The position numbers and the translations under genes were made by a program. Under the pieces are notes generated by a model. That model was not told the DNA's origin. It saw only the letters and a program-made list of their open reading frames with translations, and ran no database searches. This document shows, one piece after another, positions 17,924 through 26,830 of a stretch of 64,000 nucleotides of DNA. How positions within the stretch are numbered: position 1 is the stretch's first letter; each line of letters starts with the position of its first letter. Origin of the DNA: Ricordea florida (lineage: Eukaryota; Cnidaria; Anthozoa; Corallimorpharia; Ricordeidae); the NCBI GenBank assembly GCA_949710005.1, contig OX453287.1, forward strand, positions 9,807,016 to 9,871,015, in the 5' to 3' direction.

Positions 17924-19661
17924 AGACAACAAGTTTCATAGCCTTTTCACAATGGGTCAGTTTTACCTTAGAGTGCAATGACCCCCCCTCCCCTGATAAT
18001 ATTGCTATCTAGAACCGCTGCCCTTTTTTCACAAATGAAATGTTCATTCAAGCCTTAATTTGAAAAGTTAGACATAACATATTAACTTTGTTACTTTCTG
18101 CTGTTTACTTTATTTTTATGATCATCATGTCAAATATCAATATTTCATAACAACCACAACATACAGTTAACCTTTTACACTGGAAAAACTTTATAAAGAA
18201 GAAAATAAATTTTGTAATGCCAAAATGTTTATGATCTTTCTCATATATTCATTGCAAGTGTGCTGTATGTAGTAACAATTAAGTGTTTCAAGTTTCCTAA
18301 ATGCCCTATGCTTTCAATGATTTTCCACACAAAATTTATAGACAAATGACTGCACTAGATTCTAAGCCTTAAAGAAGAAATGGTATTGTTTGGTGCTGTT
18401 TTGATTACTACCACCTCTGATGGAAAGCCTATTAAGAAGACTTTTGTATTGCTTGTAGTAGTAGAGCAACAATACCTTTACTAAGATTAGGACATCATCA
18501 TGCATCCCACCCCATAAAAATATATTATGTTAACGTAAAAAATATAACAATAATAATAATATCAATACCAGTAATAATAATAGTAATGATAATAATAATG
18601 ATAATAATATAATGATAGTGCTTCTCGTTACTATATGTCATTGGTTACAAGTTCAATACCTTTGCCTGCCATGACTTTTTTGATGAAATACCATGCGTAT
18701 ATTAAATCTTTCTTCTGCAGTTTTTATTATAGAAATTTTCATGTATTCAAAATAATATACTATTCTCTGGTTGGTTATGGATATTTTGCCTGTTTCTGTA
18801 ACAGCACAATTAAACTTTCATGTGGTATACACTTTTGACTGATTGATGTTGATTTAACATTATTTTTTACAGGACTATGTAGTGAAGCAATCTTTATCAA
18901 CATATTAAGATTTCAATAACTCTTTCTTACATGTATTGTTTTTATGAGATGACCTAAAAATAGCACGACCACATACTATACAGTCGGCACTCACTATTAC
19001 CAAACCTTTATTTAAAGTTTTTGTAGAATCCAATTGTTTTACCCACAATTTTTATTTTATGTAATGACATTGTATCTCACACTTCTGTTGATATAATAAC
19101 AAAAAACATAAATAAAAAATAATTGGAGCATTCAACTCATCCTCGGTGTAAGAACATATTGTGTTTAAAAGTGATGTACAACAAAGAAGACAAAGCAGTA
19201 GACTCAGACTAAGAAAATAAAACTAAAAAAAAAAAAACACAGGTTCTTACACCGTGGTAAACACAAGCATTCATATCAACTCTTCAAAATTTCACCTGCA
19301 AAAGACTTACAATCATTTTCAATTTGTGTTAAGTGAATATTATTGTGATACCTCATCGACTCTGTATTCCCTGTCAAGAGAATCAATAATAATTTTACTT
19401 CTATTCCCTCTGGTGCACTCTCAGTGGCAGTGAAAGAGCTAAATAAAGGTCAATTTTTAAGCACTCCGTTGTGCAGTATACTGATCATGTAATTTGCACC
19501 AGGTGTCACTAATTGTGTACCAAACACAGCGTAACAAATAAAATAATGGGGATTACCCTAACATGAAAAATATCAAATAAAAAATAAAATATAAAAGCAT
19601 TGTGACTTCTTCAAAAACTAGCTTCGCGAGGTTTTTGCGGGAGTCGTATTTCTAGTTTAAA
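17924..19661. other. Right half of repeat X, no gene
   Basis: AT-rich sequence without a convincing ORF. It includes an imperfect (aat)n/(aataatg)n microsatellite at about 18540-18612 and an A-run near 19226. Segments at about 18121-18290 and 18330-18400 match, in inverted orientation, about 53690-53830 and 53060-53120. The last 45 bp (gcttcgcgagg...tttctagt) match 52741-52785 inverted. Confidence 0.7.
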
Positions 19662-19727
19662 TAATTCCAAAGCAGTATTTTCACCATGCTCTGAGGCATA
19701 ATGTTTGGGAGCTTGCTCCAATTCCAT
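19662..19727 (-). pseudogene. Polinton capsid protein, N-terminal 22 codons
   Basis: ATG at 19727 opens a short frame (MELEQAPKHYASEH, ending LEL) that resembles the usual start of cnidarian Polinton capsid proteins and stops matching exactly at the 7-bp duplication. The next codons of the family are found at 906 downward. It lies 62 bp after the arginine-rich gene, the expected position for the capsid gene. Confidence 0.75.
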
Positions 19728-19789
19728 AATGATGTTATCCTTGTCGTTTCCTAGCTCCGAATGAGAGTGTTTCACCACTGAAAATCAAT

Positions 19790-20317
19790 TTATCCAAAAA
19801 TGTCCCTTTTTCTTGGAGAACGCGTTTTGTGACGCATGGCTCTTAATTTGCGCATAAATCGTTTGGCTTGGGCTGATCCTTTCGCGTATCTTCCTCCTGT
19901 TTGTATCACTCTCTGTCTTGCCATGACGATCCTCTGTCTCTTTCTCTTTTTTCTCACACCTCCTGGATTGACTCCTACAGTTCTTCTGGTGGGTGCTGCT
20001 GCTCTTCTTGTTCCCACAGTTCTTCTTGTGGCTTGTCTTCTTCTTTTACTGGATGAAGCTCTCAATAAATTTTCTTTCCAATTTTCTGTGGCTCCTTGAA
20101 CTGCTTGAGCTAGTAGACTTGGACCTCTTCGTTTGGGAGCTCTCCTCCTCCTTGCTGCGACACGTTGGGCAACCACACCTCCGAGAGCCGTGGCACCTTT
20201 ACTAAATAATGATCTAGCAATGGATTTGGCTGCTCTTTTGGCAAGGGGTACTGCTGTTCTGAGTCCAGCACGAAACAAAGGTCCCAAAAATGCTCCTACT
20301 TCCTCCTCGCTGAACAA
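19790..20317 (-). CDS. Arginine-rich core or minor virion protein (adenovirus pX/pVI-like)
   Basis: 175 aa, directly upstream of the capsid gene. A hydrophobic, amphipathic N-terminus (EEVGAFLGPLFRAGLRTAVP, then ARSLFSKGATALGGVVA) is followed by long arginine/lysine runs (ARRRRAPKRRG, KRRRQATRRTVG, RKKRKRQR) and a basic C-terminus. The composition fits a DNA-condensing or membrane-lytic minor virion protein, and Polintons have such a gene beside the capsid gene. No break is visible. Family assignment is by composition and position. Confidence 0.6.
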   Translation of the reverse strand: MFSEEEVGAFLGPLFRAGLRTAVPLAKRAAKSIARSLFSKGATALGGVVAQRVAARRRRAPKRRGPSLLAQAVQGATENWKENLLRASSSKRRRQATRRTVGTRRAAAPTRRTVGVNPGGVRKKRKRQRIVMARQRVIQTGGRYAKGSAQAKRFMRKLRAMRHKTRSPRKRDIFG

Positions 20318-20402
20318 TATGTGGCACAGCCGCTCCTCTAAACACAGTAATGGATCCTCCTACTTGTCTTATGGGAATGACGTAAGGTGGAGCATGCATT
20401 AT

Positions 20403-21254
20403 TCAATGCGGTATTCGGCTTCTCTTGAAGTGTAACGTTACCTGAACAACAGAGTCTGCAAATGGTATCTCTTGTCCCGTGTCATCCGTTATAAGGATGC
20501 TGATGGTAACAAAATGTGTTTGGGACAAGTCAAAATACATAGGATTCACAAAATCTTGATTCACCACGGGTTCTTTTGAAATGGTCGGCACCACTCGCAG
20601 TAGATTTGCATTGATATTTCCCACAGGATGAGGTGCCACAATATCTGTATAAACATACATGTTATTGGGTTTGTATTGTTCCGTTTTGTCCAACTTTACC
20701 TTATGCTGAGGTGAATACCAAGCGTTTGCATTTATTTGTCGTGCCAACATGAGACGATCTTGAGTCATCACAGCTTTATCCCCTCTTTCACCTTGAATGT
20801 ATTGGTAACTCTTGAAACTCAGTTGAGGTGTAAGAAATCCAAGAGCTATGGCTAGAGGAAGACTGCAGCCCAGTTTTGCTTCCTGTTTCAATTCAATCGT
20901 TGTCAACTTTTCATTGTCCGCATTGTTCTCTATGACGATGTACTCAGCCAAATCTATACCCTGATGATCGGCGAGCATGGCGAGTTCATCGTGAATGGTC
21001 TGGAAAATGAGTCCACTGGTCGAGAGGTGTTTTGTTCTTGGTAGATGAAAGTGCCCAGAATAGAAATGTCCATCAGGGTTTCCCATTTCCGCATAAACCA
21101 GGTAAGCTTCTTCATCTTGATTATAGGCATTGGCATAAATGAGATAGAAGAGAGCCACTTTCCAATATTGATTCATGTAAAGTCTCTCAGGCAGTTCTAT
21201 GGTAAAATTGCCTGGTCTGTTGGTTTGACGATTGGTATTGCTTGGTAGCGTCAT
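20403..21254 (-). CDS. Element B virion-type protein 4, 283 aa
   Basis: Fourth of four tandem related genes. The shared N-terminus here reads LPSNTNRQTNRPGNFTIELP; then a WKVALFYLIY-type strand; then MYVYTDIVAPHPVGNINANL and the C-terminal FVTISILITDDTGQEIPFAD with VTLHFKR. The pattern recurs in each paralog. It is likely a trimeric fibre, penton or other minor particle protein; the exact role is unknown. Open throughout, although it starts later than its paralogs (the FYL.LPS start is shortened). Confidence 0.6.
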   Translation of the reverse strand: MTLPSNTNRQTNRPGNFTIELPERLYMNQYWKVALFYLIYANAYNQDEEAYLVYAEMGNPDGHFYSGHFHLPRTKHLSTSGLIFQTIHDELAMLADHQGIDLAEYIVIENNADNEKLTTIELKQEAKLGCSLPLAIALGFLTPQLSFKSYQYIQGERGDKAVMTQDRLMLARQINANAWYSPQHKVKLDKTEQYKPNNMYVYTDIVAPHPVGNINANLLRVVPTISKEPVVNQDFVNPMYFDLSQTHFVTISILITDDTGQEIPFADSVVQVTLHFKRSRIPH

Positions 21255-21274
21255 ATAAAAACTACCATCAGACG

Positions 21275-22208
21275 TTATCGTTTTTTCCTGAAATGTAACG
21301 TTACTTCCACCACACCATGTAAAAATGGGATTGGTTCCCCTGTATCACCTCTTATAGGATTTGAATGGTGTTGAACGATTTCAAACGTACATCATGATAG
21401 AAGAGATTGAAAAAGTTCTCGTGAATAATCTCTCCTGGGTTACCTCTGGGAGCCACTGCTCGTAAGATGTTGGCACGCACATCACCAACCACCTGGGATG
21501 CCACTATATCCGAATAAATGTAGATGGTTTGAAAAGAAATGGCTGTTAGAAACCAGTGAATCGGTTTATCCAAAGTCGTTGCCAACCAATAGGCATCAGT
21601 ACCATTAGTAAAATCCCCACGATATTCATCAGCACCCAAACGTAAGAAAGTATTAAGAGGATCAGATGCATCCAAACCACTCTGTCGAAAATAGCCTCTT
21701 CCATAAGGTTGATCCCCATACACTTCTGCAATTTCCAATTTGTTGACGATCCAAGGATTGATGGCCAGCGCCGACGCTCTCTGGATGGTAATGGTAGGAT
21801 GATTATTCTCGTAGGTGAATTTGAATTCTTGATCCACCAATCGATCTCCAAAAGTAAATCTCAATCCTCTTTCCATCTCTCGAATCTCATCTTCAGCGGT
21901 TCTGTAATCTCCTTCATGAATATGTAAAGAACCCAGTACTCATCCTCATACTTTTTGATATCGTTAAATTTGTCGGGTCTTCTGTCACGACCAATTCTGG
22001 CAAAGAACAGACTCTCTGGTGTAAAATGCTGGGATATATTTATCCATGTGTGCGGATAAATAATACTAGCCAACGCCACTTGCCGTTCATCTCCATGAAG
22101 TTCATAGTTATTGGGTAAGGTAATTTTAAAACTGGATCCGTTGTTGTTCGGATAAATGTCAGTACTTGCGTTACTCGGAAGAAACAAGTAAAAATCGTCC
22201 CCATTCAT
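21275..22208 (-). pseudogene. Element B virion-type protein 3, frameshifted
   Basis: Starts at 22208 (MNGDDFYLFLPSNASTDIYP), overlapping the stop of the previous gene by 4 bp. The frame is lost near 21870 and again near 21350; the family C-terminus (RGDTGEPIPF, then VTLHFRKKR) is readable in a third frame down to 21275. Internal matches to paralog 2 include IYIYSDIVASQVVGDVRANI. It is a decayed member of the tandem family. Confidence 0.7.
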
Positions 22209-23224
22209 TCTCGTTTCTTACGAAAATGTAACGTGAGTGTCACAAAACCTCCTTTGAATGAAATCGGTTCACCTGTGTCTCCTCTTAAAAGCACTTCAAT
22301 GGTCTTGATACGATTGAGTCGTACAGGACTGTAAAAGAGATTGGCAAAATTTTCATGAACAATCTCATTCGGTTCTCCTCTTCGTGCAATCACACGAAGC
22401 ACTTTGGCTCGTACATCTCCCATGATCTGTGTTTCCACCACATCTGAACAAATGTACATGATTTGAAAACTGGTACCTCCACTAGTACCTTCTTTCTCAG
22501 CAATAGACCAATGCACTATGTCATTCAAGTTGTTTTGCACTCTATAAGTCGCATGGTCATCCTGACTAGGTATATCACTTGCAGTAAAACTGTCATCCCA
22601 TCCAAAAAAGACATAATTGGCATCATCGTAAAGACCAGTAGGGTTTGGAAAATCATCATCAAGGGTACCATAGAGAGGAGATGTCTCGTCATAACCAGGT
22701 CTTGTATATTGTTCAAGTTCGAGAGCTTTGTACAGATATCTATTAAAGGCCAATCCTGAAATCTTTTTTATCTTCAATTCTGTATGATCATCCACGTCTT
22801 TGATTTGCCATTCTTCATTGACCAGATCATCACCAAATTCTTTTCGTAAGGCGTGATCAACTCCTCTCATGACATCCCTTATCGTTTGGTAGTTACCTTC
22901 AGCCAAGTAGACTGGTACCCAACCATTGTAATATCCGGGTTTATCCTTGTACTTATCAGATCGGCGATCCGGACTAAGTAAAGCCATAATTTTTCCCACA
23001 TGATTGGGTTGAATCTTGGTCTTGTCATCAGCGGGTGCAGCAATGTTGTCCCACGAATGAGGGTAAACAATACTGGCTAGAGCCACTTCCCATTCACCGT
23101 ACAATTCAAGCGTGTTGGGTAGAGTCACTGTAAAGCCGGTGGGACCATTGTTGGGAAACGTATTGGTACTTGCGTTACTTGGTAGATAAAGATAGAAATT
23201 GGATGAAGACGTTTCAGTCATCAT
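22205..23224 (-). CDS. Element B virion-type protein 2, 339 aa
   Basis: Intact member of the tandem family: FYLYLPSNASTNTFPNNGP, then the strand LYGEWEVALASIVYPHSW, then MYICSDVVETQIMGDVRA and IEVLLRGDTGEPISFKGG with VTLTLHFRKKR at the end. It overlaps both neighbours by 4 bp, as in compact viral gene strings. Role inferred as a minor particle protein. Confidence 0.65.
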   Translation of the reverse strand: MMTETSSSNFYLYLPSNASTNTFPNNGPTGFTVTLPNTLELYGEWEVALASIVYPHSWDNIAAPADDKTKIQPNHVGKIMALLSPDRRSDKYKDKPGYYNGWVPVYLAEGNYQTIRDVMRGVDHALRKEFGDDLVNEEWQIKDVDDHTELKIKKISGLAFNRYLYKALELEQYTRPGYDETSPLYGTLDDDFPNPTGLYDDANYVFFGWDDSFTASDIPSQDDHATYRVQNNLNDIVHWSIAEKEGTSGGTSFQIMYICSDVVETQIMGDVRAKVLRVIARRGEPNEIVHENFANLFYSPVRLNRIKTIEVLLRGDTGEPISFKGGFVTLTLHFRKKRE

Positions 23225-24531
23225 GGTACCACGTGAATCTTGTTTCTGAAGTGAAGTGTTACTGTCACTGTTCCTGCATAGAATGGAACTTCTTTCTCTG
23301 CATCAAGCTTTAAAGCAATTTCTATTTCGTGTAAACGTTGTTCATGAAGCTTGTTGTAATGAATGTTTGCAAATACTTTGCGTTCCTGTTCTCCTTCTTG
23401 AAGATTTTCATGGGGAGTGATCCATTGCAACACTCGTGATTTTCCACGCCCATCAAACCACGGTTCAATATTCAAATTGGATTCAACAAAAAAGGACTCC
23501 ACGGGTCGATAAGCCACAGGTATATATTTCCTTACCCCGTGGGGTGGATCGATATAAAAAGTCCAGGCTTCTTCTTGAGGTAAACAAACAAACATGAGAT
23601 AGGGAAGAGAAGAATCGATTCGAAACCGTCCATCCCTGTAAAGCGGTCTAATGTTGTCATTGTTATCCACAGATCCCAGGATGCGTGCAAACGGTAACGA
23701 AATCCTGAATGCGGCTCCTGGTTGAAGATCAAAACGAAATTTTTCTTGCTCGTATCTCATAGCAATACCCACGAAGAAATGAATCTTGGCCAGGTTCCTC
23801 AAAATAATACGAAAACGATGAGAATAGTAATCATCCACATCAATAAAATGGGACAACCAATTTTGTGTCCAAGTGTTGTTAACACAAAAGTCCACATCAT
23901 TCTCAGTCGCTTCAATAAAAGGACGAAGATTCACTCCCATCGTTTCATCATCATCATCATCATTGATGAGTTCAAACCAATGTTCCCCTTCAGGTATCTT
24001 GAATCTATCCGTTTGGTTGGCGAAAGGTGGTACCACCGTATAATCTTGGGCTTGTAACACATCTAAAGAGTCGGGATGCCTCAAAGCCACAAATCTTAAT
24101 AGTCTGGCCATGGGTAATGGAAATCTAAGAGTTCGATCCACTGGAATGTTCCATCGAACCTTTCTTGTGGCTGGTTGATAATTGGATTCGATTTGAATCT
24201 CAGCTAAATCATGCACCATGGCATCCGTGACATGTTCAAATACACTGTAGTAACCAGGATAGGGAGCAGGAGGAGGTGCTTTGGTGACAAACGGTTTCCC
24301 TTCTCCAAGGCTGTACTGCCAACTCACATCATGTGTCTCGTCCAGGGATACTTTTCTGGGTTGATACCATGTTTTAAAAAACACAATCTCAGTGAGTCCA
24401 ACTTCCCAGTCTCCTCGCAATAGAATCTCTTGAGGTAACTCGATGTTGTAATGATGAGGTCTGTTATCCAAAAAACGATCATTGAGGGTGTTGCTTGGAA
24501 GGATCAAGTAGAAATCCTCTTGGGCCCACAT
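23221..24531 (-). CDS. Element B virion-type protein 1, 436 aa
   Basis: Longest of the four paralogs. N-terminus FYLILPSNTLNDRFLDNRP; strand LLRGDWEVGLTEIVFFKTW; a central aspartate run (INDDDDDETMGV); C-terminus PFYAGTVTVTLHFRNK. The middle carries an apparent second copy of part of the domain (RFRIILRNLAKIHFFVGIAM and AAFRISLPFARILG resemble TLRFPLPMARLLRF), suggesting an internal duplication. Open throughout. Function unknown; probably a particle surface protein. Confidence 0.65.
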   Translation of the reverse strand: MWAQEDFYLILPSNTLNDRFLDNRPHHYNIELPQEILLRGDWEVGLTEIVFFKTWYQPRKVSLDETHDVSWQYSLGEGKPFVTKAPPPAPYPGYYSVFEHVTDAMVHDLAEIQIESNYQPATRKVRWNIPVDRTLRFPLPMARLLRFVALRHPDSLDVLQAQDYTVVPPFANQTDRFKIPEGEHWFELINDDDDDETMGVNLRPFIEATENDVDFCVNNTWTQNWLSHFIDVDDYYSHRFRIILRNLAKIHFFVGIAMRYEQEKFRFDLQPGAAFRISLPFARILGSVDNNDNIRPLYRDGRFRIDSSLPYLMFVCLPQEEAWTFYIDPPHGVRKYIPVAYRPVESFFVESNLNIEPWFDGRGKSRVLQWITPHENLQEGEQERKVFANIHYNKLHEQRLHEIEIALKLDAEKEVPFYAGTVTVTLHFRNKIHVVP

Positions 24532-24575
24532 GTTGACATCAATGATTCAAAACCAGTGACACGAACTCTTTTTAT

Positions 24576-25609
24576 TTACACATCTTTCATGTAATGGGCG
24601 GGAATCCATTGATCATATTTACTTGGCCACCCTCTCCATCGTACTAAGTATTCTTTTTTTTGACGACCTGCTCCTCGAGTATCGAGAACTTGTTCCACTT
24701 TGAAAAAATCACCCTCCTTGATTCGAACTCGTTCCAGTTCAGGTTCATAGAACATGCCTTTTAACCATGTCGCGTCATATTCCTTTAATCGATAGGTGGG
24801 TACTGTGGTACGATTACGTCTGGCCACGGTAAATACTTCTTCCGTTCAATTGGGTGTGTACCCCTTTTCAAAGATACCTCTCTCAAACGCATCCGTTTGA
24901 CTCGTTTCACAAAATTGTCCCCATACAAATAACGCCATACATCTTGAGCATTGTCCTGGGTGACAAGGTTGGGAGCAGTTCCTAAACTGCGATGTTTTGA
25001 ACTATTGTAACTTTTCACCAAATCATCCAACACATCCAAGTAACGATAATGATTCACTTGAGTAAAATATCGCCACATGCGTCCTTTGATGGTTCTGTTA
25101 AAACGTTCCACGATTTGGGCTTTGGTTTCACTGTAAGTAACAAAATGATCCACGTGTTTGGATTCCAGAAACGTTTGAAACTGACGGTTCGTGAATTCTG
25201 TTCCTTTATCCGTTTGCAAACGTTCAGGGATGCGTTCATCTTGTTTAAAAATGTGATCAAAAGCTTCCACCAAACTTTTACCCGTTTTGTTTTTCAAAGG
25301 TACCACCCAGACATATTTGGAGAGCACATCAATGACGGTCAAAAGATAACGAAATCCATCATTCTCCTCCTTCCATGCTTGTACATCCACAAGATCCGCT
25401 TGCCATTGTTCATCCATACCATTGACTACCACCCGACTGCGTTTAAACTGCTTTCGCACAGGCTTGTGTAACGTATACGGAACCTGAGATTCATGCCATT
25501 TCCTGGCTATGGAGGGTTTGATTCCTTTGACGCGAGCGGCACCAACCAATCGCTTGGCGCCAACAAAGGCAGCAGGTTTCCCTGGCTTGTAGTACAATCT
25601 TTCTAGCAT
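24576..25609 (-). pseudogene. Polinton integrase with C-terminal chromodomain, frameshifted
   Basis: The N-terminal part (from the ATG at 25609, MLERLYYKPGKPAAF) has the family's YTLHKPVRKQFKR linker and the RVE core: QWQADLVD, LQTDKGTEF and QIVERFNR carry the three acidic residues. Near 24840 the frame changes, and in the following frame a TGA replaces the expected tryptophan before TEEVFTV. The C-terminal frame (24827-24576) holds PTYRLKEYD and a chromodomain: FKVEQVLDTRG, YLVRWRGWPSKYDQWIP. Chromodomains in transposon integrases bind methylated histone H3 tails to steer insertion. Element A's integrase lacks this domain. Confidence 0.88.
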
Positions 25610-25864
25610 GGGTATGGATTGTCTTTCCGTCTTCCATTTCTGCCGCCGCGTCTTCATACTCTTCTTGATCGTCCGAAATTTCAATCACAATTCCTTTACA
25701 GCAGGCAATATGACACCTTATCCGTTTAAACAAGTTTCTCAACGTGAAGAAGGTAGAGATCCCCGTCCCAAGCAAGGCATTGTAACACTAAAACAAGTTG
25801 ATCCTCCGGATTGTTTTTATGGCTTTCTCACGTAATTATACAAATACATCATCACCAACCATGG

Positions 25865-26062
25865 TTAACTGGGCAGTGTCATATCTTGTTTCGTCAACCA
25901 CTCCTGTATGACGTGTTTTGGTCCCACCGATAAGGTCAGAAAGTCAAGCATCCGCATAAACGCTGCTACATGCCCCCAACATACGGGTGGTTGCTTTTCT
26001 TCCACTCTTCTCCAACATTTCTGTAGATCCCAAACGGTACATGGGAGACAACAGGCAGGCAT
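25865..26062 (-). CDS. Small ORF of element B, possible Bcl-2 BH1-like segment
   Basis: 65 aa from the ATG at 26062, between integrase and polymerase. The stretch WRRVEEKQPPVCWGHVAAFM resembles the BH1 region of Bcl-2 proteins (a W-G-[RH]-V-[VA]-A-F pattern), and IQEWLTKQ could stand for BH2. Adintovirus-type elements are reported to carry Bcl-2 homologs, which makes the idea reasonable. The ORF is too short for a full Bcl-2 fold, so it would be a fragment. Low confidence; it may be non-coding. Confidence 0.25.
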   Translation of the reverse strand: MPACCLPCTVWDLQKCWRRVEEKQPPVCWGHVAAFMRMLDFLTLSVGPKHVIQEWLTKQDMTLPS

Positions 26063-26376
26063 GTTCAACACATCGCTTTGGATTCAACGGCTCTACTCTG
26101 GATCCATTCTTGCAATAGCATGAATCATGGATAGTTTTAGCCTCTTCATACCTCTTGAAAAGCAACAGGATATATATCAGAAGATGAGTCTGCACATTAT
26201 ATAGCTAGCCGCAAAAGAGTTCACCATACTGGAATTGTACACTGTAAAGAAAGAGAAGATGAGTTTCCACCCTATGTCGCATTTCAAGGAATCATAATCA
26301 AAATGGTTCCAGTGAACTGGTGGAGTTAAGAAACCTCATCGCTACAGGTCCGGAACAGTATGGACTCCATGAAGAT

Positions 26377-26550
26377 ATGGCTCGTACTAAACAAACAGCA
26401 CGTAAATATGGAAACGGGAATCCGAAGACAGGACGAACCACAAGATGGCGGAACCGAAGAATGCTACCAGGAATCACCTTCGCAGCACCTGTTAAACATG
26501 TTCGAATTGACAGGACTACCAAGTTCGAGGCCAATGAAGAATTTATGTAA
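26377..26550 (+). CDS. ORF beginning with a histone H3 N-terminal tail
   Basis: 57 aa on the plus strand, antisense to element B. The ATG is followed directly by ARTKQTARK, identical to residues 1-9 of mature histone H3, including K4 and K9. The remainder (YGNGNPKTGRTTRWRNRRM, then APVKHVRIDRTTKFE) is basic and only loosely H3-like; it could be a diverged H3 region or an unrelated domain. It is followed at once, in another frame, by a polymerase N-terminus-like fragment. Either a captured and degenerating histone H3 gene start, or an H3-tail mimic of a mobile element. The sequence identity is certain, the function is not. Confidence 0.55.
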   Translation: MARTKQTARKYGNGNPKTGRTTRWRNRRMLPGITFAAPVKHVRIDRTTKFEANEEFM

Positions 26551-26810
26551 GGAATTTCATCCGTATCAAGAATAAGGACGAATTGTGCATGGTCAGAACC
26601 ATAGTGGAAGGTATGTTCAAACTGGAAAACGATCCCAAGTATAATTTCATAAAAGATGGTAGACCTATTCAAAGAACAAGAGCCTTGGAATTTCTAAATG
26701 CGCTGGAGGGAGCCACCATTCTCTTGACTGGAAACAACTTAAGAGAACAACAGAAAAACGTGAATATCAAAGTACCTTCTATTTTCTTCCACCAAAAGGC
26801 TTCAACATAA
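26538..26810 (+). pseudogene. Fragment of Polinton-type DNA polymerase N-terminal region, antisense to element B
   Basis: A plus-strand frame reading FIRIKNKDELCMVRTIVEG, KLENDPKY, then PIQRTRALEF. This matches the minus-strand polymerase of element B at about 29880-30035 (FIRIRNPDELCMARAIIVG, KLENDPKY, SIQRRRALEL). It is a diverged paralogous piece in inverted orientation that ends after about 90 residues. It overlaps the last 13 nt of the H3-tail ORF. It may come from a second element inserted here or from an inverted duplication. Confidence 0.65.
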
Positions 26811-26830
26811 AAAAATGTTTTCACTGTACT

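Larger units (their letters stand above)
907..19661. mobile_element. Insertion X (unclassified repeat, about 2.8 kb) containing element A
   Basis: Everything between the two taattcc copies interrupts the Polinton capsid gene. Its own sequence is 907-1957 plus 17924-19661; the middle is element A. The left end is GC-rich (tcgcgaagcgaggccgaagg) and the right end is gcgggagtcgtatttctagt. No clear terminal inverted repeats are visible, although both ends contain ctcgcgaagc on one strand or the other. No intact gene is seen: a basic, glutamine/arginine-rich reading frame at about 1167-1400 is broken by stops. A second, partial inverted copy occurs at 52741-54305. The transposon class is unknown. 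Confidence 0.65.

Noticed and set aside
26377-26550. Complete canonical histone H3 gene
   Set aside because: Only the first nine residues match; the core fold helices of H3 are absent and the ORF ends after 57 codons.
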